Assembly: GCF_004208415.1 (NCBI RefSeq)
Contig: NZ_CP035758.1
Location: 8,618,001-8,682,000, forward strand
Length of the DNA stretch: 64,000 nucleotides
Direction of reading: 5' to 3'
Origin: Ktedonosporobacter rubrisoli
Lineage (GTDB): Bacteria; Chloroflexota; Ktedonobacteria; Ktedonobacterales; Ktedonobacteraceae
Numbering within the stretch: the first letter of the stretch is position 1; every line of letters starts with the position of its first letter. Shown piece after piece: positions 49,555 through 58,478 of this stretch. The notes under the pieces were generated by a model that saw nothing but the letters and a program-made list of their open reading frames with translations, was not told the origin of the DNA and made no database searches. Position numbers and translations under genes: made by a program.

Positions 49555-50916
49555 ATGAGCATTGATGTTGAACTTACAGATCTTGCCTACGGAGGCGATG
49601 CCGTAGGCCGATATGAGGGACGCGTCCTGTTCGTCCCTGGAGGGATTCCAGGCGAGCGGGTCCGAGTAGAAATTGTAGAGGAACGCCGAGGCCACGCACG
49701 GGCAAACCTGTTAGAGATTCTGCGACCTGCGGCTGAGAGAGTCGAGCCACCTTATCCGTTGCTTACCGAGAGCGGCTGCCAGTGGCAGCACATTGCCTAT
49801 CCGGCACAGCTTACCTGGAAGGCTCATATTGTGCGCCAGTTGCTTGTGCGTATTGGCAAGCAGCCGGACGCCCTTGTTCATCCCACTATTGGTATGCCGC
49901 CAGGGGTCCCACCGTGGCACTATCGTAACATTGTCCTATTTACTGTGGGACCGCGCGGCGAAATTGGCTTCAAACTGACTGAAAGCCATAACGTTCAGGA
50001 TCTTGAAGAGTGTCCCTTATTGCATCCTGCGCTTGATCAGGTATATCAGCTTGTACGCCGCAAGCTCATCGAGTATTTTGATGATACGCTTGGGGAGATG
50101 ATCCAGGGCTTTACGTTACGTGGAGCCATTGGAGCTGTGAGCAATTCTACTACTGGCATTGCTCCAAATGGCGTAAAGGCCGTGCCTACGCTTCTGACGG
50201 TCCATGCACGCCCTGGCTCAATGATCGAGAATCCCCAGCAGCTTGCGCAAACCCTTATGACTATCGCTCCCGGAATCGTGGGAGTTATCATTGAGCGCGT
50301 TGGCGGCCGCTATGGCCGCGTGTTCGCTGGCCAGGAATTCTTGACGGATGTAGTTTTGGGGCGCCGTTTCCGCGTCTCGGCTGACTCCTTCTTCCAGGTG
50401 AATCTTGTGCAGACCTCGGTGCTTGTCGAGCGGGCCCTGGCTATGCTAGAGCCTCAGCGCTCTGAGGTGATCCTGGATGGCTATAGTGGCGTAGGTCTTT
50501 TTTCGGCGTTCTTATCTCCTCGTACATCGCGTGTAATTGCGATTGAGTCCCAGCCCAGTGCGGTTATGGATGCGCGCGCAAGCGCTGCCTTGAATAACCA
50601 GAATAATATCACTGCGCTGGAAGGAACGTTGGAGCGAGTCCTGGGACAACTGCACTACCGCCGAGAGCGTATCGATCTGGCCCTGGTTGATCCACCGCGG
50701 GCCGGCTGTCATCCTAAAGCTTTGCAAGCCTTGCAGATGATCGCGCCTCGGGCCATTTGCTACGTCTCTTGCGATCCCAGCACGCTGGCCCGCGATATTG
50801 CTATGCTCTGCAGTGGCGGTCGTTATCGCCTGGTTGCCGCTCAACCAATCGATATGTTCCCGCAAACCTATCATATCGAATGCGTGGCTTTGCTCGCGCG
50901 CGTTGGCACAAGATAG
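49555..50916 (+). CDS. 23S rRNA/tRNA uracil-C5 methyltransferase (TrmA/RlmD family)
   Basis: A 453-residue SAM enzyme. A TRAM domain comes first (ELTDLAYGGDAVGRYEGRVLFVPGGIPGERV), then the catalytic domain with LDGYSGVGLFSAFLS (SAM motif) and the nucleophile C406 in YVSCDPSTLARD, near DPPRAGCHP, the pattern of RlmD/TrmA enzymes that make m5U. The Fe-S cluster cysteines of RlmD are incomplete: only SGCQWQHI is left of CGGCxxQH, so it probably lacks a cluster, as many TrmA-type members do. The start at ATG 49555 has a GAGGTG SD; GTG 49537 is an alternative. The rRNA or tRNA target cannot be chosen. Confidence 0.88.
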   Translation: MSIDVELTDLAYGGDAVGRYEGRVLFVPGGIPGERVRVEIVEERRGHARANLLEILRPAAERVEPPYPLLTESGCQWQHIAYPAQLTWKAHIVRQLLVRIGKQPDALVHPTIGMPPGVPPWHYRNIVLFTVGPRGEIGFKLTESHNVQDLEECPLLHPALDQVYQLVRRKLIEYFDDTLGEMIQGFTLRGAIGAVSNSTTGIAPNGVKAVPTLLTVHARPGSMIENPQQLAQTLMTIAPGIVGVIIERVGGRYGRVFAGQEFLTDVVLGRRFRVSADSFFQVNLVQTSVLVERALAMLEPQRSEVILDGYSGVGLFSAFLSPRTSRVIAIESQPSAVMDARASAALNNQNNITALEGTLERVLGQLHYRRERIDLALVDPPRAGCHPKALQALQMIAPRAICYVSCDPSTLARDIAMLCSGGRYRLVAAQPIDMFPQTYHIECVALLARVGTR

Positions 50917-50948
50917 CATTTTATATAGTGCCTTTTTGGCATAGAGAA

Positions 50949-50977
50949 GGACCGCCAGAACTACCGGCGGTCCTTTT
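50949..50977 (+). terminator. Rho-independent terminator of the uracil methyltransferase gene
   Basis: GGACCGCC (50949-50956) and GGCGGTCC (50966-50973) form an 8 bp stem followed by TTTTATG, 33 bases after the stop. It also separates this gene from the convergent bPH protein. Confidence 0.85.
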
Positions 50978-50987
50978 ATGTGCTGCT

Positions 50988-52604
50988 TCAGACCTGATCT
51001 ACGAGGGATGGCCGCTTGCTCAAAACTACCTCGATCTTACTGCCCTGGGCCATCATAGTGCCCGGGGGCGGGTTTTGATGAATGACGCAGCCCGGGGCGA
51101 TGTTCGTGCTGGGTACTGCCTCGCCCCATACGCTTACCTCCAGGCCGTATTCCTGAGCGCAGGTCATGGCAGTCAACAGGTCCATATCGCGTAGATCGGG
51201 GGCGCCGCTGGTTTTGGCCGTCTCTTCTAGCCGGGCCAGGATCGTGCTAAACCAGAGGTGCATCGTCTTCTTCTCTTCGTTCTCTCTTTTGGCTCGGTCT
51301 TCTTTATCCTTATGGCCTTTGATGGCGCTGATCTCGTCCATCAAGACGAAGGGATGGTCTATCGTGCGCAGGATAATATCAGGATTACTGCCCGGAGTCT
51401 CTACGTAGATATTGCCGATGTCAAGGAAGCGCTCAATCACGTTTGGCACCTTTACCTTGATATCGCGAATATTCTTGTACTCCGCCTCTATGCGCGCCTC
51501 AAAGAGGATGACAAAGTGGCGATGGATATCGATGATGCGCTTGTTCGTAAGAATATATACATCGTCAACATAGTTGATATAGAGCAGTCCCAGTGCAATA
51601 AGCAGGCCTAAGACAGTAAAACCGCTGAAGAACCACCAGTATCCATAAAGCGCCGGTGGAATCGATCCCATGCCAGGCAAGACAAGCGCAATCGGCAGGA
51701 CGATGATCAGCAGCACCAGGGGGATAAGCAGGGTTCTGAGCAAGACATACTGCGAGCGCTGAATATACTTGACAGTATATTCGCCGGAGGTATAGTGCAC
51801 CTCGCAAGGAATACGCAGGAAGCCCCCAAAGGTGCGCCTGGGGCCGAGGAAGCGGTCCTTATTGCGCAGTGGAGGGTAGTTCTCATCGGCGTTGGGCAGT
51901 TTGGCAACAGCTTTGCCCTGGGATAGCTCTTTTAGCACCGCCGCCATGCCAGGATTGTGTGGAGCTGGCATAGGTTTGTCGGCAGGCTTGTTGGATTTGA
52001 TGACTGAGGTGATGCCTTGAATCGCATCTTTGATCTTTTTGGGTTGGGGCACGTTGGGGAGGAGCAGGTCCCCGCCGGTCAGGTAGAGATGAACCGTGCC
52101 AAAGCCCAGAATTACGCCTAAGAAGGTGTCTACGTCAAGGCCTACCTGTTGCACTTTTTCAAGCGGTGTCTCCTGGCGCGTGGGCTGGAATAAGCCGCGT
52201 GAATTGATGATGCGCTTGTTGGTGATGATATAGGTCTCGAACCACCACACAACAAGGTCACGATAGGCAAACCAGCCAAAGGTGGCTAGTATGGCAAGAA
52301 AGAATATACCTTCAAGGACGAGCCAGAATGTCGGAGGGGCTGCAATCAGCGTGGAAGCCCATAGGGTCAGGATGAAGAGCAGCGTTGCCCCTAGAAAAGG
52401 TAGGGCTGGCTTCATCAGGAACCACCAGTGCCTGCGCACTACCAGACGTACCTCTTCGCCTGGCTGCTGCCCTGAAAAATGCCACTTTCTATCGCTCCCA
52501 CGCCTGAACATTTGCAAACCAAAGCGACGACGGCCTGAAAGCCATTGATCGGCAGGTGATGTAGAGGTAGTCGCAGCCGATTGGTTCCTGGGTTTATCTG
52601 CCAT
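50988..52604 (-). CDS. Membrane protein with two bPH domains and a C-terminal PASTA domain
   Basis: A 538-residue protein. A hydrophilic N-terminus precedes two helices (about 65-115) and a bPH2/YdbS-type domain: WWFETYIITNKRIINSRGLFQPTRQETPLEKVQQVGLDVDTFLGVILGFGTV (about 120-175). A second helix pair (about 290-345) and a second bPH domain follow: VYILTNKRIIDIHRHFVILFEARIEAEYKNIRDIKV (about 350-390). The tail (about 465-530) matches a PASTA domain, GLEVSVWGEAVPST ... GCVIHQNPPPGTMMAQGSKIEVVLS, usually on penicillin-binding proteins or Ser/Thr kinases. Because bPH domains normally face the cytosol, this PASTA is probably cytosolic, which is unusual. It is downstream of a CvpA-like gene. Function unknown. 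Confidence 0.85.
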   Translation of the reverse strand: MADKPRNQSAATTSTSPADQWLSGRRRFGLQMFRRGSDRKWHFSGQQPGEEVRLVVRRHWWFLMKPALPFLGATLLFILTLWASTLIAAPPTFWLVLEGIFFLAILATFGWFAYRDLVVWWFETYIITNKRIINSRGLFQPTRQETPLEKVQQVGLDVDTFLGVILGFGTVHLYLTGGDLLLPNVPQPKKIKDAIQGITSVIKSNKPADKPMPAPHNPGMAAVLKELSQGKAVAKLPNADENYPPLRNKDRFLGPRRTFGGFLRIPCEVHYTSGEYTVKYIQRSQYVLLRTLLIPLVLLIIVLPIALVLPGMGSIPPALYGYWWFFSGFTVLGLLIALGLLYINYVDDVYILTNKRIIDIHRHFVILFEARIEAEYKNIRDIKVKVPNVIERFLDIGNIYVETPGSNPDIILRTIDHPFVLMDEISAIKGHKDKEDRAKRENEEKKTMHLWFSTILARLEETAKTSGAPDLRDMDLLTAMTCAQEYGLEVSVWGEAVPSTNIAPGCVIHQNPPPGTMMAQGSKIEVVLSKRPSLVDQV

Positions 52605-52677
52605 TATGTTACCTCAGCATGTCTCTTCTCATGTATGGTGGCGGCCGGAATAGAAAAATGCTACTTAAAGTGACTGA

Positions 52678-53244
52678 TTACTTTTTCGCAGTGGTTTTTT
52701 TTGCGCGCGCTGCAATTAAGGCAATCACCACGGCAACTATTGCAATAATAAAGATAACAGGTATATAGTTAACTGGATTGGGCGCCTGCATCGAGATGAC
52801 GAAGAGTGGCTGCCCGTTTGGTCCTCTGGTGACAACGCTGCTGAAGTAGGCAAGCACAAAGGCGCCAGAGACAACAGCAGGAATCACCCCTAGAAAGCGC
52901 TCCTGAGGCGTCGCCGGGGAAGTTGGAAATGCTCTATTGCCAACGTAATAACCCAGCGCCAGCAGTGACAGAAAGCCGAGTAATGGCCACCAGGGCCCCA
53001 GAATGCTGCTGGTTACTTCGGGCGAGATGCCCTTTCCTGTCAAAAAGTACGAAAATGTTCCCGGAATCCGGGCGAGAAAGAGCGCTATGCTCTGGCTGGT
53101 GTCAGGTCGCATCAGTACAACTGCCAGGAGCACAAAGACCAGTGAGACAAGTTCTCGCCGCCAGCCACGCATAAAACCTATTACGATAAATACGAGCATG
53201 GCGATGAAGAAACACTGTTGATCAGTAAAGGGCAATGATGACAT
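52678..53244 (-). CDS. CvpA-like multi-pass membrane protein
   Basis: A 188-residue protein with hydrophobic helices at about 10-25, 31-47, 83-105, 118-137 and 158-180. The start FMRGWRRELVSLVFVLLAVVLM resembles the CvpA family (G-x-x-R-G-hydrophobic in helix 2). CvpA proteins have been linked to colicin V export and envelope stress, but biochemical roles are unclear. It ends in a basic lysine tail. It precedes the bPH-PASTA gene by 73 bases on the same strand, so they probably form an operon. The family call is tentative. Confidence 0.6.
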   Translation of the reverse strand: MSSLPFTDQQCFFIAMLVFIVIGFMRGWRRELVSLVFVLLAVVLMRPDTSQSIALFLARIPGTFSYFLTGKGISPEVTSSILGPWWPLLGFLSLLALGYYVGNRAFPTSPATPQERFLGVIPAVVSGAFVLAYFSSVVTRGPNGQPLFVISMQAPNPVNYIPVIFIIAIVAVVIALIAARAKKTTAKK

Positions 53245-53758
53245 CCTCTCGTATCCTCCCCCAATAGCATCAGAGCCAACATAACACTATACGAGCCTTC
53301 TGGCTGTAGCAATGTCAAACTCTCCCTTAATTCCCGCTCTTGCATTTAATCATACCACAGGTTATTGCCAAAACATAGAGGAGAGCATAGAAAAAATTGC
53401 TCATCTATGTACCATGATACCCCAGCATAAACCATCCCCCGCTTGCCCTGGCAAGCGAGCATGGCACGGGAAAATTCACTTACACCTTATACTATTAAGA
53501 CATTATATAAAGTAGATTTTTATCTTCATGTTCTGGTAACGTTTTGTCAGCAATAGTTTGTTTTGATCCTCAAGCTTGTCCAGATATAGGAAAAATATCT
53601 TAGCAACTTGTCCTGCCGGATACACACATGCAATAATCTCTATCAGATGAGATTGTAGTTGCGTAGATTGCTCTTTATTTTGGAAAAAGATGTATAGTAG
53701 GGAAGACAGGCAGTAGTGGTATAAAGCGTATAAATGATTTCAGCAGAAAGCAGTATTT
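53245..53758. other. Divergent intergenic region between the CvpA-like gene and the NarL-type regulator
   Basis: About 510 AT-rich bases. A short plus-strand frame at 53312-53515 has neither SD nor a recognisable product. A TATAGT near 53695 is a possible -10 for the regulator, but the best -35 is 19 bases upstream. Nothing else stands out. Confidence 0.35.
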
Positions 53759-54463
53759 ATGATTACAAATGCCACACCTAATCAAAGCCAGAATTTTACG
53801 CGTCCTATTCGCGTTTTACTTGTAGATGATCATACCCTTGTGCGTGAGGGGATGCGTCGTTTACTGGAGGCTGAGGAGGATATGACAGTGGTGGCGGAGG
53901 CGGTTACCGGTGAAGAAGCTATAACGATGGCGCAGCAATTGCGCCCTGATGTTGTGATTATGGATATTGCGATGCCGGGTATGGGAGGGATCAAGGCTAC
54001 CCATGTCTTGAAGGAGTACTGTCCAGAGATAGAGGTCCTGGTACTCTCGGCCTACGATGATGAGCCGTACCTGGTTGCGCTGTTAGAAGCTGGTGCTAAG
54101 GGCTTTTTGCTCAAGAATGCGCGGGGACAAGAGCTGGTGAGTGCTGTGCGAACTGTGGCGTGTGGCGGATCTGTATTGCATCCCACGCTGGTAGGCAAGA
54201 TTACCAGGCGACTCTCGCAGCGCGCGTCATCTCCACATACTTCTAACGATACGCTCAGTGAGCGCGAATTTGATGTTCTGCGCCTGGCCGCCCAGGGCTT
54301 GCCCAATAAGGAGATCGCTCGGCGTATGGGGTTGAGCATTCGCACTGTGCATAGCCATCTGGCCAGTATTTTTGCTAAGATGCATGTTGGCTCTCGTACA
54401 GAGGCCGTTTTGCAGGCGCTACGCCGAGGAATGATATCGCTACAAGATACTCATGGTTTCTAA
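53759..54463 (+). CDS. NarL/FixJ-type response regulator
   Basis: A 234-residue regulator. The receiver holds LLVDDH (20-25), phosphoacceptor D69 in VVIMDIAMPG and the Lys in GFLLKNARGQ. The LuxR-type helix-turn-helix is LSEREFDVLRLAAQGLPNKEIARRMGLSIRTVHSHLASIFAKM. It is the partner of the adjacent HisKA_3 kinase, which begins 11 bases inside this gene in another frame. LiaR/DesR-type regulators of this kind control envelope or antibiotic stress genes; targets here are unknown. Confidence 0.95.
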   Translation: MITNATPNQSQNFTRPIRVLLVDDHTLVREGMRRLLEAEEDMTVVAEAVTGEEAITMAQQLRPDVVIMDIAMPGMGGIKATHVLKEYCPEIEVLVLSAYDDEPYLVALLEAGAKGFLLKNARGQELVSAVRTVACGGSVLHPTLVGKITRRLSQRASSPHTSNDTLSEREFDVLRLAAQGLPNKEIARRMGLSIRTVHSHLASIFAKMHVGSRTEAVLQALRRGMISLQDTHGF

Positions 54464-55997
54464 TGCTCTGCGTTGGTCTCGCCGTTTTCGCTACTGGAGA
54501 CCACTGATCATCTTTCTTTCGCTAGTTCTGATCGGGTTGCTACTCTTCTGGGCCTTAAGCCGGTACTCGTTCTCTCCCACTGACTATGGCCTGCATACTG
54601 TGGCTAAGCTGATACTCCTTTCTGTGCTCGTAGCTGCCTTTGGGCGTGGCCTGCTCGAATATATTCTACGCTCAGATCTTAGTAAGATGGAGCCTGTGCC
54701 ACGCCGGGCTCCCGTGCTGTGGAGGCCTGTCTTCCTGCTGGATATTAATGCACCCCTCTATCTGGCGGTGGGCGTGCTGGCCAATGTGCCGGCTGCTGTC
54801 ATTACGGCCTTAATCACCCAGACATCTTTGCAGCTATATACGGCTTTTCGGGGCTTGATTTCCTGGACTGAGGCCAGCTATCGTGTAGCGGCAACAGCGC
54901 TGCTCGTGCTGATCGCTGGTAAGCTCTATAAGTTCATTGCAGGTTCCTCCCATAGCGTTCAGCATGGCTTGATTGTTCGCCTGCATGAGGCTCGCGAGCT
55001 GCTTGGCGCTACGTTTTCGGCAGGCTTTATGCTAATCTTGATTATTATCCTGTTCACGCCTATTCTGCTTTACCTCAATCGGAATAAGCGCTATGCCTCG
55101 TGGCGAACCTATCTCTTTGCGCCTGTGCTCTTTCAGGGCCTGCTGTTGAGCATGGGTCCCTTGTTGCCAATCATGGATGTCTTTGGCACAGGTCTGGTTG
55201 AACTGACCTGGCTGCTCTTCCTGGGTCCCCTGGTGGCTATTTACTATCTGGCCGTGACCAATACGCGCATGAATGTGAAAACCTATGAGCTGCGGCGGAC
55301 GCTTCACGAGTTGAGAAGCACGCGCCAGCGCAGGGATGAATTACATGATTATGCTTCTCTGATCACGCAAGCCCAGGAAGATGAGCGCCGCCGCCTGGCG
55401 CGCGATTTGCACGATGATACGGCCCAGGCCTTGATTGCGCTCTCCCTCGGCCTGGATGGCCTGGAGAGCTCGATCAAGAAGTTGAACCCACCACAGAAAG
55501 ATGTGCAGTGGTTTGCGGATCTGCACAAGCTGGCTGACGATACGTTAGAAGGGGTTCGGCGCGCTTGCCAGGATCTACGGCCTTCGGTCCTGGATAATCT
55601 CGGCTTGCATGCGGCTCTAGAATGGCTTAGCGATATTTCAGCCTCAAGGGGTGTTCCCTGCACGTTCACCTGGGTGGGCGAAGCTCATACCACGGCCCCC
55701 GAAACAGAGATTGCTATTTTCCGCATTGTCCAGGAAGCGCTCTCGAATGTGTGGAAGCATTCCTCAGCGTCTCTTGCGCGCATTGAGTTATATTATCAGG
55801 CCAACCTTTTATGTATCGTTGTGCGCGATAATGGGAAGGGATTTCCGGCAATTTCGGCCCAGGCCCCGCTAGGCGGGACCACCACGCGTCTTGGCCTGAC
55901 GGGAATGCGTGAGCGCGCGCGTTTAATCGGCGCCACCCTTACTCTTGATACATTTCCAGGGAAAGGGACGACAATCTCGCTGTTTTTGCCCCTCTAA
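54453..55997 (+). CDS. Membrane sensor histidine kinase (HisKA_3, NarX/LiaS type)
   Basis: A 514-residue kinase. The N-terminal 280 residues hold about eight membrane helices with no large outer loop, so it probably senses the membrane itself or a lipophilic signal. The dimerisation helix has the phosphoacceptor H320 in RRLARDLHDDTAQALIAL, followed by DLRPSVLDNLGLHAALEWL (X-box) and the ATPase part EIAIFRIVQEALSNVWKHSSA (N-box), VVRDNGKGF and LGLTGMRERARLIGATL. The final segment ends in TLDTFPGKGTTISLFLPL. It is coupled to the response regulator by an 11-base overlap. Confidence 0.94.
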   Translation: MVSNALRWSRRFRYWRPLIIFLSLVLIGLLLFWALSRYSFSPTDYGLHTVAKLILLSVLVAAFGRGLLEYILRSDLSKMEPVPRRAPVLWRPVFLLDINAPLYLAVGVLANVPAAVITALITQTSLQLYTAFRGLISWTEASYRVAATALLVLIAGKLYKFIAGSSHSVQHGLIVRLHEARELLGATFSAGFMLILIIILFTPILLYLNRNKRYASWRTYLFAPVLFQGLLLSMGPLLPIMDVFGTGLVELTWLLFLGPLVAIYYLAVTNTRMNVKTYELRRTLHELRSTRQRRDELHDYASLITQAQEDERRRLARDLHDDTAQALIALSLGLDGLESSIKKLNPPQKDVQWFADLHKLADDTLEGVRRACQDLRPSVLDNLGLHAALEWLSDISASRGVPCTFTWVGEAHTTAPETEIAIFRIVQEALSNVWKHSSASLARIELYYQANLLCIVVRDNGKGFPAISAQAPLGGTTTRLGLTGMRERARLIGATLTLDTFPGKGTTISLFLPL

Positions 55998-56481
55998 GGC
56001 AGCCAGGCTGTATTTTGCGAGCGCCTGATTAGCCTGATATCTCCCAGAAGATAGCGAAGCTGCCGAACAGTGCCTACCTATTTTCTACCATCTGCTACCG
56101 GCTCTGGATCAGCATTCCCACGCTGGCTAACGGCTAAGCCTCGATCTGACCTGAGCATGACACATGAGGAGCATTAGTAAAGTCTATAAATATCCTCTAT
56201 TTTTATTTTAGGTATTTATACCTATTGATTATACGTATTATTGCTGATGAAGTCTGTGTATTTCTACTGTTCCCTGAAGCCTACAGTGCGGAGTATGATG
56301 CTTATCATAAGCCAATTAAAATAATGCGGCCCTCCTTATGGATAGGTACATCCAAATCTGGGTCTGCTCCACTACATACCGACTGTTTTCGCCTAGAGAC
56401 AGGGCATTTAAAGAGCGTCACGCACTTTTTCTCGCTTACTACGATCTACCTGCCGTAATCCAGTAAAGAAGAGGTACATAT
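55998..56481. other. Intergenic region before the ATP-grasp genes
   Basis: About 480 bases, AT-rich in the second half. A perfect inverted repeat TAGGTA-TTTA-TACCTA (56209-56224) could be an operator. The open frame 56225-56458 overlaps it, starts at a TTG with no SD and is not called. No precursor-peptide gene with an SD is visible ahead of the ligases. Confidence 0.4.
56209..56224. promoter_or_regulatory. Inverted repeat upstream of the tandem ATP-grasp genes
   Basis: TAGGTA and TACCTA separated by TTTA, 258 bases upstream of the first ATP-grasp start, in an AT-rich stretch. Confidence 0.4.
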
Positions 56482-57315
56482 TTGAACATATGTTTTATTG
56501 TTGACGAAGAGTCAAGAATTAAAACGCCCACCATGAAAGATGTGCTACGGCAATTGAGCGCTAATCATCAGATTACTACAATTTCCGTATCAACAGTGGC
56601 GGACGCTCATGCCATCATGCATACCAGGGAAGCTCTGGCTGACGTTTATCTGCTCAAGAGCCATACGCCGGGCGCCTTAGAAATTGCTCGCCTGGCGGAG
56701 GAGAAGGGCATACGCGTGATCAATAGTTGGAAGGCCACACAGGCTTGCCAGGATCGCGCTTTTCTGTCGGAACTATTTCTGGCCGAGGATGTGCCCTGGC
56801 CGCGAACCTGGGTGCTTGATCGTTTTGAACAGGATCTAAGCGAAGATATGCTCTCGGCCCTCACTTTCCCTTTGATGGTGAAGGCGCGCTATGCCTATGA
56901 GGGCGTGTTTGTCGATAAAGTGGATACCCTGGAGCAGCTAAAAAGGCTTGCGACATATAAGAGTTTGGAGCCTGTAATTATTCAGGAGTACAGGCAAAGC
57001 GACGGCTGGGATACCAAAGTTTGGGTTATTGGCGAGACCATACTTGCTGCCAAGCGAAGGAGCCCATTGACCCACGAACCCCAAGACCAGTTTCAGCTCT
57101 CCCCCCAGGATATCAGTGCAGAGATGCGCGATGTAGCGTTGCGTATCGGCAAACTGCTAAGTGCAGATGTCTTTGTTGTTGATATGCTCATTACTGAACA
57201 GGGGCCTGTAGCCATCGATGTCAATCCTTTCCCGGGTTTTCGTGGCCTCTTCGGACCCGAGAAGGCGTTTGTCTCTCTGATCGAGGGCCTACAGCAAGAA
57301 GCTGCCATCGCTTAA
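56482..57315 (+). CDS. RimK-like ATP-grasp ligase (first of two)
   Basis: A 277-residue ATP-grasp protein. The N-terminal Rossmann-like part (MNICFIVDEESRIKTPTMKD) is followed by YLLKSHTPGALEIARLAEEKGIRVINSW and the ATP-grasp core: FPLMVKARYAYEGVF, VIIQEYRQSDGWDTKVWVIGETILAAKRRSP and DMLITEQGPVAIDVNPFPGFRGL (magnesium/ATP residues E and D/N near the end). This pattern is closest to RimK/glutathione-synthetase-like ligases that make amide bonds with a free amine. The start is TTG 56482, with an AGAGG SD 7 bases before it; no ATG fits in this frame. The substrate is unknown. Confidence 0.85.
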   Translation: MNICFIVDEESRIKTPTMKDVLRQLSANHQITTISVSTVADAHAIMHTREALADVYLLKSHTPGALEIARLAEEKGIRVINSWKATQACQDRAFLSELFLAEDVPWPRTWVLDRFEQDLSEDMLSALTFPLMVKARYAYEGVFVDKVDTLEQLKRLATYKSLEPVIIQEYRQSDGWDTKVWVIGETILAAKRRSPLTHEPQDQFQLSPQDISAEMRDVALRIGKLLSADVFVVDMLITEQGPVAIDVNPFPGFRGLFGPEKAFVSLIEGLQQEAAIA

Positions 57316-57380
57316 AGCTCTTACCTGGCTGTCGGAGCTACTATAGCAATGCAAGAAGAGAGGTTAATGGGGGTTAGAAA

Positions 57381-58283
57381 ATGCGTATTTGCCTGATTAT
57401 TGATCATCCACGATATGAGAAGCTACCGATCATACGTGAGCTTGTGGAAGGGCTTGGGACAAAGTATGAGGTGCAGGTCTTCAATGTGCAAACTGCTGCT
57501 TGGAATGAGGAACTGGCAACGCCTGCTGATCTCTATCTCTTAAAGTCCCACGGGCCGCAAAGCCTGGATTTTGCCCACCAGTTGGAGCAGCAAGGAGCAT
57601 TGGTGATTAATAGCTCGGCATCTACCAGCGCTTGCCAGGACCGTGAGGTCATGACGCACGTGATGAACAAGGCTGGGCTGCCCTGGCCCAAAACCTTGAG
57701 TTTTTCTTCTCTACAGCGGCTATTGGCAGATACGCAGATGCTGGCCTCCATGCCTTTTCCTTTCATTGTAAAAAGTAAACATAATCACGACGACGAGCTT
57801 ATTGAGCAGGTGTACAATCTTGAGCATCTGCATATGCTTGCTGAGCGCTGGGGCCAGGAGCCTATCATTGTCCAGGAGTGGATTATTGGGGATGGCTGGG
57901 ATACCAAGGTGTGGGTAATTGATGAGCAGATATTTGCTGCTAAGCGACGTAGCCCGCTGGACCACAAGCCCAAGGACCAGTTTCAGCTTACGGCCAATCA
58001 GATTGGTAAAGAGATCAGAGAGATCGCGCTAGACTGCGGCCGCGCCTTCGGCCTGCGTATCTTTGGCCTTGATTTTCTGATCACTGAACAAGGTCCGATT
58101 GTGATGGACGTCAATTCTTTCCCCGGCTTGCGCAACCTCATTGGTCCTGAGAAGGCTATTATCAATCTGGTCGAGCGCCTGGAGACAGCGCCAGCCCTTA
58201 AATGGCAATCGGTACAACCATTAGGCCTTATGAATAGTGGCCATACCATGTCCAGGCAAACAGGCACCGAAGCGCTCTCATAA
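57381..58283 (+). CDS. RimK-like ATP-grasp ligase (second of two)
   Basis: A 300-residue paralogue of the preceding gene; the same landmarks recur in order (YLLKSHGPQSL, NSSASTSACQDRE, IVQEWIIGDGWDTKVWVI, AKRRSPLDHKPKDQFQLT, DFLITEQGPIVMDVNSFPGLRNL). It has a 20-residue longer C-terminal tail. A GGGGG SD precedes ATG 57381. The pair is separated by 65 bases and was probably formed by duplication. Two different ATP-grasp ligases in one unit usually act in sequence on one metabolite or peptide; the product here is not known. Confidence 0.85.
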   Translation: MRICLIIDHPRYEKLPIIRELVEGLGTKYEVQVFNVQTAAWNEELATPADLYLLKSHGPQSLDFAHQLEQQGALVINSSASTSACQDREVMTHVMNKAGLPWPKTLSFSSLQRLLADTQMLASMPFPFIVKSKHNHDDELIEQVYNLEHLHMLAERWGQEPIIVQEWIIGDGWDTKVWVIDEQIFAAKRRSPLDHKPKDQFQLTANQIGKEIREIALDCGRAFGLRIFGLDFLITEQGPIVMDVNSFPGLRNLIGPEKAIINLVERLETAPALKWQSVQPLGLMNSGHTMSRQTGTEALS

Positions 58284-58478
58284 GTACTAGTTTCATAGAC
58301 GTATGTAAATTAATCCGCTACAATATCACTGTTTATCCCTCTATCTTACAGATTATCAGCAGCCGGGGATACAAATCCATTGCCCAGGAATTTGTATAGC
58401 TGGACCCAGGTTGCGACTATGGCTTTTTCCGTTTCCTGGCAGCGTAGCAGATAACCGCCGTCTCCTATACGGTGCCGT

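Noticed and set aside
53312..53515. Small plus-strand frame between the CvpA-like gene and the NarL-type regulator
   Set aside because: It has no SD and a composition like random AT-rich sequence.
56225..56458. A 77-codon frame upstream of the ATP-grasp genes as a possible graspetide precursor
   Set aside because: It starts at TTG with no SD, overlaps the candidate operator, and lacks the repeated Thr/Asp/Glu core expected of such precursors.
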